A stretch of DNA of 64,000 nt from Cyclina sinensis. Its lineage: Eukaryota > Mollusca > Bivalvia > Venerida > Veneridae. The notes under the pieces were generated by a model. That model saw nothing but the letters and a program-made list of their open reading frames with translations, was not told where the DNA came from and did not search any database. Positions 48,405 through 61,021 of the stretch are shown here, in pieces. Location: assembly GCA_012932295.1 (NCBI GenBank), contig JAAONU010000001.1:48085134-48149133 (forward strand), given 5' to 3'. How positions within the stretch are numbered: the first letter of the stretch is position 1; each line of letters begins with the position of its first letter. A program made the position numbers and the translations under genes.

Positions 48405-50750
48405 TCAAACTTCAATTTCAGGATGCAATGCCTTTTTGCGTTTCAAGTATTCCTTGAATGATTCATACACGCAAAGTATCTTATTCTTCACATATTTATC
48501 CAAATAAACAGTGTCCAAATGATATGATGGCCTAGATTGCTTTAACAAATGAGTAGTTTGAATAATATCTTGACTGTCAGTCATTTCTACATCAGTAGTA
48601 TGTATTAAATGAAGAGTTTGTGCACTAAGTAACAAAAACAAAATACAAAGTTTACAAGACAAAAACATCAGTGAATCATTGTTTTCATGGCAAATGAAAT
48701 TTAATATTATGTTTACATCCCATACTGCTGGGTGTTTTGGAAATTGAGGCCTATTGTTAAACACGCCTCTCATGAAATTCTTAAGTATTCTGTTCTCAGA
48801 AAAGTCTGTTCCACTACACATTATGGTATATGCATTAACAGCAGCTCGTGCGGATCCAAGTGCACTAAAACTTAATCCCAGATAATACAAATAAGGCAAA
48901 AAATCAATCACTGTCTGTATTGATGGTCTCACAGAGTCACTGTTACTACTGTCACCATCAACTATCGTTTTATGTAGCTGGTATATTGTATAATCTTGGG
49001 TTCTGGTGGAAGTTCTCCACCCATCAGTAATGATGTTAACAGATTGTTTTGTGAAACCTTGTTTGTGCATGGCTTCCTGGATATTTTGAAAACTACCATT
49101 CGCATTTTCTTTAATGGGTGGTGATATTCCAGTTTGTGTGGTAACCGAAGAATTGTTTGCGGTGACGGTAGTAAGTATCCGGGTTTTTCGACTAAGGTCA
49201 TCATTTTGGCCACCAGTTTTGTGTATGCCATACAGGAGTGATCAGTATTGCCTCTGCCAGATCCGCTATTATCTTCTGCAGTACCCACGTTATCATGCTG
49301 AAAGGAAGAAATGCATAGATGAGAAATTGCGACCAGTTTAAAGTGAATGCATCAATGGCAAATGCTCTTGGTTCTGGTAGTCTTGACACATACTTGCCTA
49401 GTTTATGGTTAAGTCTTGAAGCAAATAAATCTATGTCAGGATATCCGAATTTTTCACAAATCATATCAAATACAACATTATCAAGTGACCATTCTAGGTC
49501 ATCGTTCATTTTGCGGGACAAACTATCTGCTTCAATATTTTCAACTCCTGCTATGTGAGCAGCACTCAGATGAATTTGTCTGTTAATACACCAGAACCAG
49601 ATTTTACGCGCAAGTTGATCCAGCTCGTGAAATTTTCCCCCAAAATTGTTAATATAGGCACAACACGTTGTATTAGCTGTATAGATGCGAATATGCATAT
49701 TACGTTTATCATGACATAATGCAAGCAGTCCTAGTTGGTCTTCTTGTGACCAAGCCCCATTAGTTTTCAAGTTCAGTGCTTTGATACAAGCCCCATATCC
49801 TAACAAACTAGCATCTGTGTATATTTCTAAATCTTGGTTACCATGTGATACTGGTTTAAAACTAGATGGGAGATTACCCACCACTGAATATCCAGCTTTC
49901 TCTGAGAATTAATTGTCATAAAAGCATTGTAATTTCCCCGTCCCCTCCTTATACGCAAAAAAATTTACTTTTGTTTTCTCTAATGGTTTGATATATAGTG
50001 GAGCATAATCAACACCCAGTTCCGTTGCCAGTAAGTTTCCAATGAGTTGTGCAAACTGTTTGATGGTTACCCTCATTTGATGCATGATTGACACACATAA
50101 ATCTAGAATAGCATTAATTTTCTTAACTGTCAACCGTACTGTCATTTTTTAACATAGAATGAAACCAACAAATTCTGTTTGTTGTGATGGGATAAATTGT
50201 GATTTAGAACTATTGATTGTAAGTCCTAAATTGTCCATGGGTGATACAGTGTTCTTTATATTTTCAAGGCAACTTTCAAATGTCTGTCCTTGCAGACAAG
50301 AGTCATCAATGTAAGCAGTTGAAATGTGTCCTTTCGCTCTTAACGATGCAAACACTGGTTTAAGTACTTCAGTAAAGACTCTTGGGACTGTTGTAAGTCC
50401 CATAACTAAAGCCCAGAATTGAAATTACCTACTCTTGTAAATAAATCGAAAATACTTCCTGTCAATCTCATTAATTAAAATGGAATAGTATGGATCAGAT
50501 ATGTCAACTGATCCAAAATAACAGTCTTTTGTCATTAAGTTTACTGCGGTCTTTAAGGTTTCCATCTTGAAATGAATGTATTACATAGATTTATTTAATT
50601 GTGTCAGATTTAGAATGATTCTGATACTACTGTCCTTTTTGGGTCTGGCAAAAATGTTGGAAATATATTCGTCTTTATCTGAAGATATCACTGGTTCAAT
50701 TATACCACAGTCTAAGAAACAATTTATTTCATTATTGTTGACATATTGGG
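48405..50750 (-). pseudogene. DIRS-like retroelement: reverse transcriptase, RNase H and truncated tyrosine recombinase
   Basis: From right to left: a reverse transcriptase start with FARPKKDSSIRIILNL (about 50600-50650), the palm block ending YIDDS at about 50313-50299, and a connecting region. RNase H follows, with YTDASLLGYGA near 49815 and HIAGVENIEADSLSR, then the DIRS-typical DLFASRLN block. A frameshift leads to a recombinase N-terminal region (TDGWRTSTRTQDYTIY, FLPYLYYLGLSFSALGSARA) that stops at 48405 before the catalytic Arg-His-Tyr boxes. In-frame stops occur near 50149 and 49909 and frameshifts near 49205 and 49070. The RT-RNase H-YR order is specific to DIRS elements. No split terminal repeats were found. 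Confidence 0.85.
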
Positions 50751-51698
50751 TGCATGTCAATAACTCATTATTAGATCATAAAGAAGAATTGATAATAATG
50801 TTTCATAACTACATTTATTACTTGATGACCTGATGCCGAATGGTGCTGCTATCATAAAGAGCATAGTATATAAACATACAGTATAAATTGTAAGTAATAT
50901 CCATCTGTCACTTGTAATTTTCTTCCACTCATTTAATTTTAATTTTGTTTTACCAGCCAAAAGTTGTATTTCATATTACATAAATTTAATTTCAAATTAC
51001 TAGTACTCTCTTTTTGGTATTATTTCCTGTTGGTATTCTTTGCTTTGTTTTGTCCGTATATGTTTGACTTGCGTTTTGATGTCTTTGCTCCTTGTTGAGG
51101 ATGTTGAGGGGTGGCTGTTTTAAATTTGTTGTTGTTGCAACTGTTCGTCTTGTAGTTGTTGGTTTTGTTGCTGCCCTCCCTCCCTGATGAACTTGCTTTA
51201 TTTTGTCAGCAGCATTTGAGAGACTGGAGTGTCCACTCAAGACTGGAAGGTCTTTTTTTGTTTCATTTAAATTTGTTTTTATATATACATGCACTGATAT
51301 ACACAGTAAAGACTGTCTTAGTGACCCCCTGTTTATCTGTAGTGCATCCATAAGGAAAACGGTGAATGAAGTGCCATATATCTAGTCTGAAAATATGTGA
51401 CAATTGCCAATTCATTTATATAACTCACAACTTGCCAGTCAGTTTTCAGCATGAAATAAATACTTTTTATGTTATTTTTTGCATATACCGGTACATTGTA
51501 CTTTGGTTAAGTTTACATTGTCACGGCCTGTTTCAACTGCACACTGGAAACTAGGATTTTGATTTTCCCGGTTTTATGCCAATTTTAATAAAGGTACCTT
51601 TCTGGGGTAACTCTAGAGAGTCAGTCAACCTAACTTGCACTCCAAGGTACCTCACAAGTATCACAAAGGGAAGGACATAGTAAGGTGGAGAAACATAC
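50751..51698. other. No supported gene
   Basis: A minus-strand open frame at 51351-50992 is rich in Thr, Gln and Asn and begins with no clear acceptor in phase with the exon upstream (phase 2 donor after 51699). It could be a tail exon of the neighbouring broken gene, but nothing confirms this. Confidence 0.3.
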
Positions 51699-53135
51699 CT
51701 AATGTTGAGGAAAGGCCATGCTCCAAAATACTTCTGAAAAGACAAGGAGCCACAACAATCTCTGTCCACATACAGCGCCAATTGTGGAGAAACATCAGCA
51801 TTCCTGTAACGTGTGAGGAGCCAATCAATCATTGCTTTAAGACCTGAATCCCTCACTAGCTGTAAGGACTGACATCAGGACCTGTCCATATTCATTTCCG
51901 ATGTTTGTGGCCCACATTGTTGTTTTCCTTCCTCTTCCTACAAAATAAATAAACTAACATTAAAGCTGCACTCTCTTCAGAGTCTCAATTTGATCTGATT
52001 CAGCTGATTTTTAATCGGATTCAAATAGGTGAAATATTGGACAATGTCTAAATACATTTTATAGAGCAAAAATATCAACAGATGGTTATATACAAAACAT
52101 TGGTTTCCAGTACTCATAGCAGTAACTGTGCAGACCATCAAAATTAAAAGCAGTATAGCAGACAAATATGGTATACCTTCTCTAAAACAACATGCTTCAG
52201 GTTACCACAGATATTTGTTTGTTGTACAGAGGGAGTTGCTCAAGAGAGGTAAAATAAAGAACATCTGAATATCTGGGAGACATCAACTCTTACTATTGTA
52301 CAGAGGCAATCCTTGTTCAGAAGGCCGTTCAAGAGGGAATACTGTACTGAAGAAGGTTAATTAAACAACCAAGCTTAGTATTACAAAATGCTCAACATGT
52401 GATTATAACATATGTTTTTGGTGCTGAAAATACTATGAATCAACACAGTATTTTCAGATCTAAAACATACATTCTATACATTTGGGCACAATTTATAGAA
52501 ACAGGCACTGGATGACTGTCCCTTTCTTTCAGTTTTACCAAGAAGTGTTATCATGAAAGACTGTCACAATGTCGCTAAACTCCAAATGCAATAATGTCAT
52601 CTTAGATTCAAACTGAACTTAAGGTACTGAAATCTTAGACAATATAGTGATGTTAGGATAATTGAAAGGAGTGTAAAATCGTAGTAGTGGTAATTACCTG
52701 TGCCAGCTTGTTTGTTATTTTCTTTGTTGAGTCCATCTTCAGGATGGTACCATACACTGAAGTGATGCTTGCCTTAATGTAGTCCAAGCGTTGAAGTACA
52801 TCAAGCTGGTAAACCAACATGAACCAGCGATGTCCTGGAACGGGAGCTTGGGGTGGAGGCTCTTTGAATGGAGGCAGCAAAATGAATCCCCTTTCAGCTG
52901 AGGTCTTGAAGTCTTTATAGTTGGGCAGGTACCTCTGCAAGCTGACAAGGTATGTCTCACCATGCTCCTCCAACTCCTGCTTGCCAACAGCACTACTGCT
53001 CTTACCCAAACTCCTCTGCCTCATCAAACGGACAATCTTAAGGTCAGAGGCATACTGCGCTGTCGGTATACAAGGAAAACGCGACCGCATTGTGTTGTCC
53101 AGCTGTTTCAGGATACCCTCACTCCAGCTAATGAC
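51699..53135 (-). pseudogene. Two exons of an unnamed recurrent animal family, frameshifted
   Basis: Exon 53135-52698 (acceptor TTTGTTTGCAG, donor CACAG/GTAATT, 146 codons, no stop) contains KIVRLMRQRSLG, PPPFKEPPPQ-type PPFKEPPPQAPVPGHRWF and ends TILKMDSTKKITNKLA. Exon 51937-51699 (acceptor TTTTGTAG, donor TTAG/GTATGT) contains MWATNIGNEYGQVLMSVL, a 1-nt shift, then AMIDWLLTRYR and LYVDRDCCGS. I recognise the DSTKK ... NEYGQV ... VDRDCC order from uncharacterised proteins in several animals, where the two aspartate blocks suggest a DDE-type nuclease origin; that is inference. The donor phase (0) does not match the next exon (needs 1), and a further shift lies within it, so the copy looks dead. 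Confidence 0.55.
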
Positions 53136-53869
53136 CTGCAAACAAAAGGAAAATTCTTGTCGAAATACAGAACACAGGTCTTAATTCATTTTATGAGGGT
53201 GACAGTAATTTATAGAATAATTTCACCCCTCGACAATACATCTGTTTGGGAGACATCTAAGTTCTCATGTGATATTTGGCAGATTCAGTTTCTCTTCAGC
53301 TTTTGCAGAATTTGCTATTAAGGAAGGTGAAGTAATAGGGAAAAGTCTAAAATAATGGAAAGTTGTTCCTTAAGACACCTGTGTTCCTCGCATTAAAAAG
53401 AAAAGAGACTTAGCTTGAAGAGTACCCTTGCTTGTAAGCTGTTTTATCCTTCAATTTGTATTGTCATTTGTCACTCTGAGATTAAAATGAGAAAAGAACA
53501 CAGCATATACTGTGGATTTTTTATTCCTCAAAGCTGAAAAAAAATAATCCCAGATTGAAAATTTGACACGAACATTCCCAATTTCAGAGGTATGGGTCTT
53601 ATTCCCAAAATTAGCCCTGCATTGGTCTTTAGTGAATCAGCTACAATGTACACCAGTTCATGTGGTTTTTAGAATTCATATTGATTGTAAGATAGCTGTG
53701 TTTCATCAGTCTCTATCAATCAATAAAATGTCAGTTTGACCAATGCAGGAGTAAATCGGGGTACAAAATGGTTTATGGTATACGTACTTTTACAGCACTC
53801 TCATTGTGATCCGACAATTCCTGATATGCAATAATCTTGTATCTTGCCTTAAGGCATGTCTGGGCTTTA
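53136..53869. other. No supported gene
   Basis: AT-rich upstream region of the broken gene. No earlier exon, repeat or promoter element is recognisable. Confidence 0.3.
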
Positions 53870-54845
53870 TATGTGGATGCTGTACCATGTTCAAAAAAAC
53901 AAGGGCCTGAGCCTTAGGATTTGGTATGTAGCATTGTCTAGTAGACTTCAGCCAAGTTTATTCAAATTATACCTCAGGGATCAAATTTGGCCCTGCCCCG
54001 GGGGACATTATTGGTTTTACATAGGCTTATATAGGGAAAACTTTGAAAATCTTCTTCTCTGAAGCGACAACGGCCTGAGCCTTAATATTTGGTATGTAGC
54101 ATTGTCTAGTGGACCTCTACCAAGTTTGTTCAAATTGTACCCCTGGGGTCAAATTTGGCCCCACCCCAGGGTCATTGGTTTTACATAGGCTTATATAGGA
54201 AAAACTTTGAAAATCTTCTTGTCTGAAACCACAAGGCCCTGAGCCGTAAGATTTGGTATGTAGCATTGTCTAGTGGATCTCTACCAAATTTGTTCAAATT
54301 GTGCCCCTGGGGTCAAATTTGGCCCTGCCCTGGGGGTCAGTTACCTAGGCTTATATAGACAAAACCTTAAAAATAACTTCTTGTCTGAAACCACAGAGCC
54401 TAGAACTTATATATTTTTAATGGAGCATCAGGTAGAGGTCATCTACCAAGTTTGTTCAAATTATCCCCCAAAAATCAGTAGGTCTATTGTAAGACTTACC
54501 TTAATCCTTTTGCTCCCTTTTTTTCACACCATTTCTTCATTTCTCAATTCTTCTTCGCAATTGAATGTTACGCTTTCTTTTCAGATTCACTAGTGTTGTA
54601 TGCATACTCCTTAACTTTTTTTTCTGCTACAAAATTTACTATTGCCCATGTTCTTAGGTGATGACTAAGTCCCTACTAATTTCTTTTACCAGGTTTGTTC
54701 AAATTAAATCGCTAGGTCAGAATTGGCCCAAACATTGGGTGGGTGGGCGGGTCCAATTTGAAACTATGATTGCTCAACAGCAGACCTACAACCAAAGAGC
54801 CAAATTAGTCATGTGAGTGGTCCGGGGCTCTCATGGCCCTTTTGT
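53870..54845 (+). repeat. Repeat with 160-bp tandem units, related to those at 27 and 46 kb
   Basis: Three to four units with GGTATGTAGCATTGTCTAGT and TGCCCCTGGGGTCAAATTTG. Then comes a non-tandem tail with GGGTGGGTGGGCGGG, and the family terminus GGGGCTCTCATGGCCCTTTTG. Open frames here are repeat-derived. Confidence 0.82.
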
Positions 54846-55334
54846 TTGTTTATCCTCTTTACCTGTTATATTTGAACTGGGTATTGTCTGATCAGACTTT
54901 TTCTCCATAGTCACACGAAATCCATCAGTGCCATTTTGGGCAAAAAGCATAAGAACATTCAGATTAATTAGATTTTTAGGAATAAAGATGACTGCAGATA
55001 GCCTGTCTCTTCATTTTCTCTATATATTATCATTATACCATTATCTACATCTTGTCTGAAGTTTCTTTATGAATAAGATTTTTCTTGAAGTTATTTCATC
55101 TCATGATCTGTTTCACTTAATGGTATGCCATCTTCAGAATCAGTTTTATCAATTTTTTTTGTCTTTTTTTTATTATCTTATTACATGACATTGATCTCAA
55201 TCCAAGTCACAATTTCAACAATTTAGCAAGTACATCAGACACGGGACCAGTCAATTCATTTTTGTTTAAAAAATATTGTCTTTCAATTATTCTATGATAA
55301 ACTTAATTTTCATTCATTGTACCATGTTTTTATG
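54846..55334. other. No supported gene
   Basis: AT-rich, unique-looking sequence between two repeats; nothing recognised. Confidence 0.3.
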
Positions 55335-55740
55335 TTTCCGAAGTGAGGCATATAGTTTTTTAACTGTCCGTCTGTCAGTCTGTCCCGTCTGTCTGTCCGA
55401 AAACTTTAATATTGACCATAACTTCCTTATTAGTAAGTGGATTTACTTCATACTTAGATATAATACCGCTTTGGACAAGACCTCGCCACTGACCTATATT
55501 TATTTGACCTTAACCCCTGAATGACCTTCATCTTGAAGATCCCATTGTCCAAAAACTTTAACATTGGCCATAACCTCCTTATTAGAAAGTCAGTTTACTT
55601 CATACTTGGACACAAAACCCCTGTGGACAAGACCTTTCCACTGACCTATATTTATTTGACCTTGACCCTTGAATGACTGGTCCTCAGCCCAAAGTCAAAG
55701 CACCGCTTCAGGGGCATTGTCATCATACAGTGACAGTTCT
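55335..55740 (+). repeat. Dispersed repeat with GTCCGTCTGTC head
   Basis: Begins near TTTCCGAAGTGAGGCATATA, then GTCCGTCTGTCAGTCTGTCC. Two modules follow, each with CCATAACTTCCTTATTAG or a close variant and TATATTTATTTGACCTT. It ends CACCGCTTCAGGGGCATTGT. No coding content. Confidence 0.7.
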
Positions 55741-56199
55741 TGTTTGTCTTTTTCTTTTAATGACAAGATCTAGAGAATCTTCTGTGTGTTTTTTATTCTT
55801 TGCCTGTTTTGAATTTTTTCTTTCTTTCAGCTGTTTAATGCATTTCTTACCTTCAGTATTGATAGAAACAAAGGGTTATTTGAACTAAATTCAGAAGATT
55901 GAGAAACACTAATCTTTGTTGCAGCAAGACTTTACATCTAAAGTTCTACATTTTTAGCCATGTTTTATGCCATGTATGTTTCTGTGTACTTTGGATGCCA
56001 GATTGCACAATTTTAATTCATGTATTTCTTTTCCTTCAATTCTTATATATGATTATAGATTGATAATAGATAACTTTCTTACTGTCATACACTTTTTATT
56101 TCATAAATGTCAGTAAGAGATATTAACTGATTTTCAGATAAACAAAACTGTGTAACTTTTGCTTGATATGCAATATATTTCATATTCACGTGCTTATTA

Positions 56200-56979
56200 T
56201 GCCCCCCTTCAAATATTAGGAAATAGGAAGCATATTTCTTTGTTATGTCTGTCAGTCCTTGGTAGATCAAGTGGTTTCTGATTGATAACTTGAGAACATA
56301 CTGGCACAGAGACTTGAGATTTAGTAGTTAGGTTGGGCATCCTATGTAGAGCTGTGCCGTTTTGGGGCCTGTTGCGTCAAAGAACAAGTACATGGGACCC
56401 TACTGTTTGAAATTAATTTCCTTTCAATAAATAAAACTAGATGGGTGTTCAGTGGAACACTTGTGTCGCCCTTGGGTACTCTGTTAGAATAACTAAAATG
56501 GTAAACAAGAGCCTGCTGGAAAAGACAGCATGCTAGTCAAAGTACAACATGACATGTCCACAGACAGCATGCTCCACTTTTCTCAGTGCTGGATAATCAA
56601 TTATAAGCCAAGTTAAACAAGAGGCCCAAGTGAAAAAAATTTGACTGGGGCAAGGCAAGTACCTAGTGATACAAGATGAAAAAAAAATTGTCGTCATGTA
56701 GTTATGTATTTAAAAAAAAAATAGTTATGTATTTAAAAAAAAAAAAAAAAAATCAGGCCCCAGGTGGATGGTGTGGGGGGATGGGGGTTTGGGGGGAATG
56801 GGAAGTCAAGTACCTATGCATTTAAAATAAAAAATAAAAAAAATTTCAGGCCCCCGTGGTGGGAAGGGGGGGGGGGGGGGGGGGGGGGGACTGGTTTCAG
56901 GGTTGGTTGGTGAGTCAAGTACCTATGTATTAATAAAAAAAAAAAAAATTGGGGGTGGGGGGTGGGGAGTGACTGGTTT

Positions 56980-57010
<31 letters not shown>

Positions 57011-58520
57011 AGTACCTATGTTTTAAAATTTAAAAAAAAAAAAAAAATGGCCCTGGTGGTGGTGGGGGGGGGGGGTCCCATGCAGTGGGGACGGGGGGAG
57101 TACTTACCCATCTCATGTCACTTAATATTTTATTTCTAGGCTTAAGAATTTTTTTTCCTATAGATAAGTATGAGCAAAATCAAGTGACCCCTGGGGGTGG
57201 GGCTAACTTTGACCCCAGGGACATGGGTACCAACAATCTTTGCAGGGATCTTGCTAGTGATCAAGTATTCCAAGTTTGAATGGAATATCTTTGACATTTT
57301 TTGAGACATGGACATAAAGAAAAAGGTTAACCAAGAAATTTTAACTTAAAAAAGGGGCATAACATTGCAAAAATAAATTTGAGGGTTATCTGCCCTTGAG
57401 CAATTTTGTTGTCTTAAGTGATACAATTATAAGCATTACAATTGGAAAGTTTGATGAAGAAATATTAAGAAATGGCATAGTTATAGCCAATGTTAAATTT
57501 TCATGACAAAATCCAAGTACAAAAAGGGGCATAAATCTGTCAATTGTGACCTTGACCTACAGATTTTGGCATCATCACGACCCTGTTGTCGTAAGCAATA
57601 TAATTTGAAAGTTTGATGACGAAATGTTAAGAAAATGGCAAAGTTATTGCCAATGTTAAATTTTCATGACAAAATCCAAGTACAAAAAGGGGCATAACTC
57701 TGTCAAATGTGACCTTGACCTAAAGATTTTGGCATCATCCTGACCCTGTTGTCATAAGCAATATAATTTGAAAGTTTGATAAGATAATGTTTAGAAATGG
57801 CAAGGTTATAGCCAACGTTAAGTTTTCGTGACGGACCGACGGACAAAGCGATCCCTATGTATCACTATTTCTTCGAAAGGGCGACACAAAAATGCACCAA
57901 AAACCATCAAATTTTAGCTGACAGTAAGGCATAACTGAGTAGATGAACCCTATCATTTCTGTGTCCACAAGTTCAAAGGTCAAGGTCACAGGGGCCTGTA
58001 TTTTGAAAATAGTTTTCAATCAATAAATCGATAAAAAAATGCTCCCAGGACCTTCAAGCTTTACAGACTGGATGGATTTCATGAGAGAGACCGTTATGGT
58101 TTTGGGGCTTACAGAGTCAAATCTTAAGCTCACAGGGGTCTGTACTTTGAAATCAGTTTCCAATCAGTTTCTTAGGAACAACTCTTTCTAATACCTTCAA
58201 GCTTTACTGGATGATTTTTGCATAATGAGTAGCTCAAAGGACCAACACTTGAAAAATGGTTTCAAATCAAAAAATCAAGGACACCTACTTCTAGGATGTT
58301 CAACCTTAACATGATATTTTGATACTACGAGTTATTGATCTATTTTAATTTTTGCCTACATGGCCAAGCTCACATTGGCTCAGTTTTTGAAAACCGTATC
58401 CAGTAAACAACACATAAGTACTCCCAAAACTGTCAAACTTCCTGTGATGATCATTAGGTTACCTGGATTTGTTTTGGGTACCTCAGTATAAACTCAAGGT
58501 GAGCTGAAAGGCTCACCCTC
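56200..58520 (+). repeat. Dispersed repeat (related to 22.4-23.3 kb), split by a 1.45-kb TIR element
   Basis: Left part 56200-56438 starts ATGCCCCCCTTCAAA. The right part resumes near 57892 with modules TTGAAAATAGTTTTCAATCA and GTTCAAAGGTCAAGGTCACA. It ends with the hairpin GGTGAGC-TGAAAG-GCTCACC at about 58499-58518. The interrupting segment is the TGTGTCGCC element annotated separately. Confidence 0.7.
56442..57890 (+). mobile_element. TIR repeat (TGTGTCGCC family), copy 2
   Basis: Opposite orientation to the copy at 38.6 kb. The hairpin GTGTTCAGTGGAACAC at 56445-56460 is followed by TGTGTCGCCCTT at 56462-56473. The far end is AAGGGCGACACA at 57877-57888. Inside are G-runs of up to about 25 bases alternating with A-rich GTACCTATG blocks (56760-57080), then modules with AAAATCCAAGTACAAAAAGG and GTGACCTTGACCTA, and a GACGGACCGACGGAC end. 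Both copies are flanked by ATAAAAC on the hairpin side and an A-run on the other. No coding capacity. Confidence 0.85.
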
Positions 58521-59824
58521 TGTCTGGCATCAACATTTACTACGGTTCAGAGCTCTGAACTTTGGTATCTTCATTGGCCAAAATTATTCATCTAAATTCC
58601 TGAGGGTCTTGAGAGTCATATATAATGTAAAGGTATGTAGGAAAAACTTGTTAAAATTGACGTCTTTTTTGAATAGGCTCAAAGTTCTGAAACTTAGTAG
58701 GTAAAATTGAGTAGTGAACCGCTGCCAAACAGTACAAACTGCCACTTAGATCATTTTAGCCTAGTGTACAAATTTGACTCTGTTTCTTTGGCAAGTTGTA
58801 CACATGATTAAAAAAGAAAGCTTTTGTGAATCTGTTTTGCAAAATTTTTCAGGCAGTGGTATGACTTTTAAAATGTAATAATTTTGTTTAGTATATGTAA
58901 TTTACAAATTACTTTTACTGTTAATAATCTTATACTGTATGTACATAATCTTTACTGCTTTACTTTATGCATAATTATTACATACTGTTTTTTTATTGTT
59001 TATTTTCTTTCTTTTAGTTGTTTTATTATGATATAATATAATATTTTGATACTAAACCTGTTTTAAGTTTATTGTTAACATTTTCTGAATAAAAATGTTG
59101 AAATGAATGTTCCTTAATGGTTTTTTCTGTGTACCATAAGCATCATTATAATTATCATAAAATTATAGATCATATATTATATGTTTTATCATAATACTGT
59201 TATCCCTCTTATAAAAAATACTACTAGGATCACCGTATCACTGATATCAACCTTTACTGTCAACAATTAGCCACTTTTTTAGTAAAGAAATTTTGCATTT
59301 TATGATAAAATGAAAATAAATATGAGAAATAAGAAAAAAGTTCTAAGAGATAAAAAAAAGTTTCTGTGACAATAAGAAAAACTCCTTACTAATCTGTTTG
59401 CATGTAGTTTTGAGGGCCATTATTTAAAAAGTGCTGTGAAAATGAAGTAAGGTTCACTCCAAGTGCAACAAGTGTCAAGGTTATTGTAAACTGTACTGTA
59501 TTTTCTGTCTATGCAAATAAAACACTATTCAAAGTTTGTCAAGCACCAGATTTTGGTGCATAATCTGTGGTTTGATAATTTGTAGTACATTTCTATTCAA
59601 TTTTGATTCATTTACATATAGACAAGGTCCTCATTTTAAATCATAAGCTTCTCAGAAAAACAGTGACTGTGTGATGGGTCTTTGTAAACACGCACCTCTT
59701 GTTTTGCACAAGAATATGGTATCCTGCACTTTGTATGTATGAAACACCCAGATGTCCAGTGGTTTGTTCATGTGCAAGACCTCTTGTTTAAGCTTAAATG
59801 GCATATGTAATTACATATGTAATT
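58521..59824. other. AT-rich, no supported gene
   Basis: Long AT-rich stretch with A/T simple sequence around 59030-59340. A short self-complementary CATATGTAATTACATATG lies near 59803-59823, next to the Tc1-like remnant. No coding signal. Confidence 0.35.
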
Positions 59825-60400
59825 CAAAAAACCAAGCAAATTTGTAGCGTGCTGAAGGGATGATGGAACAAGGGACCAGTCGCCATGAGGTTTGGGAGGT
59901 CTTGAATAAGCACCACAACTAGATCATACGAACCTGGACCAGATATCAACAGTATAGCAAACCTGTTAGACAACATGGTTGGGGCAGAAAAATGCTATAC
60001 CAAATGCTGATGATAGGTATCTGCTAATTCAGACAGGTAGGAACCATTTTGCAATTGTTTCCAAGCTACCACAAGTCCTAAAAACATCTGGGGTGAATGT
60101 TTCCACCCAGACTATCTGGTTCAGGATATACAAGATTGGTCTTTGGTCTACCCTACAGTCCCAGATTAATCACCAGTAACAGTATAGCTGACCATAATCA
60201 ATGGAGACCAGTCTCTTTACAAGTGTGTCAGTTTATGGTACAGGGGAGACCAGGGGAAAAGAAATAAACATGCTTACAAAGAAGTAAAAATGGTATAGTG
60301 GGGGCTCAGTGATGGTCTGAGCAACACTCTCAACTAATGAAATGAGTGCATTTTAGAAGGGTATGTTATATCACATTATAAAGACTAAGCTTAGGAACAC
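59825..60400 (+). pseudogene. Tc1/mariner-type transposase remnant
   Basis: A + strand segment at 59979-60179 matches the second helix-turn-helix of Tc1 transposases (DDRYLLIQTGRNHFAIVSKL, then VSTQTIWFRIYKIGL). About 60 bp further on, a fragment reads GGSVMV followed by a stop where Tc1 proteins have GGGSVMVWGG. Frameshifts and stops separate the pieces and most of the catalytic domain is gone. Confidence 0.72.
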
Positions 60401-61021
60401 ACAAGAACTGTCCTAATTAGTGTTATACTTCTAATTTCTGTTGTAGAAATTATACTGGCATAACATGATGGAATTTTTAGGTCAAATTCTTTTTCCTTGC
60501 ACATTTTGTTGGTATCAGCAAAATTGACACTCAACTCTCTGCTCTTGGTCGCAAACTATACTTTCTGGTATTGCATTTAGTACTGATAATAGCTTCAGTT
60601 TTTCATACAGAATCTATAAAATGCTGTAAAGGTATCACTGGTGAAAAGTGTACACTCAAAGTAAAATTCAGTCTAGGTTTCATACAAAAAAGCACTGTTT
60701 TATAACATTTTTAATAGTTTCATTATAGTTGCATAATCTGTAACTTACTGAACAATTGATAAATTTCGGTTTTTTTTTCTTAAATTAGATTATCACATAC
60801 AGCAATATCACAGCATATTGAATTCACAGAATAAAGTAAACAGGACCGTCTGTTCAGAAACTGCAACTGAAATCTAAAATGTCTTGGAATGAAAACTAAT
60901 TTCAGAAATGAACAATATTTTTTTAAAAAACACCCAGTGTGTGGTAATATCATGCTTCTCAAAAAAGTACTGCAGTTACAACTTGTGCAGATTCAAAGAA
61001 ACAAAGAACCTCTTTAGATCA
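60401..61021. other. No supported gene
   Basis: AT-rich region, probably including the 3' UTR of the minus-strand gene that ends at 61022. No clear polyadenylation signal stands out on the minus strand. Confidence 0.3.
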
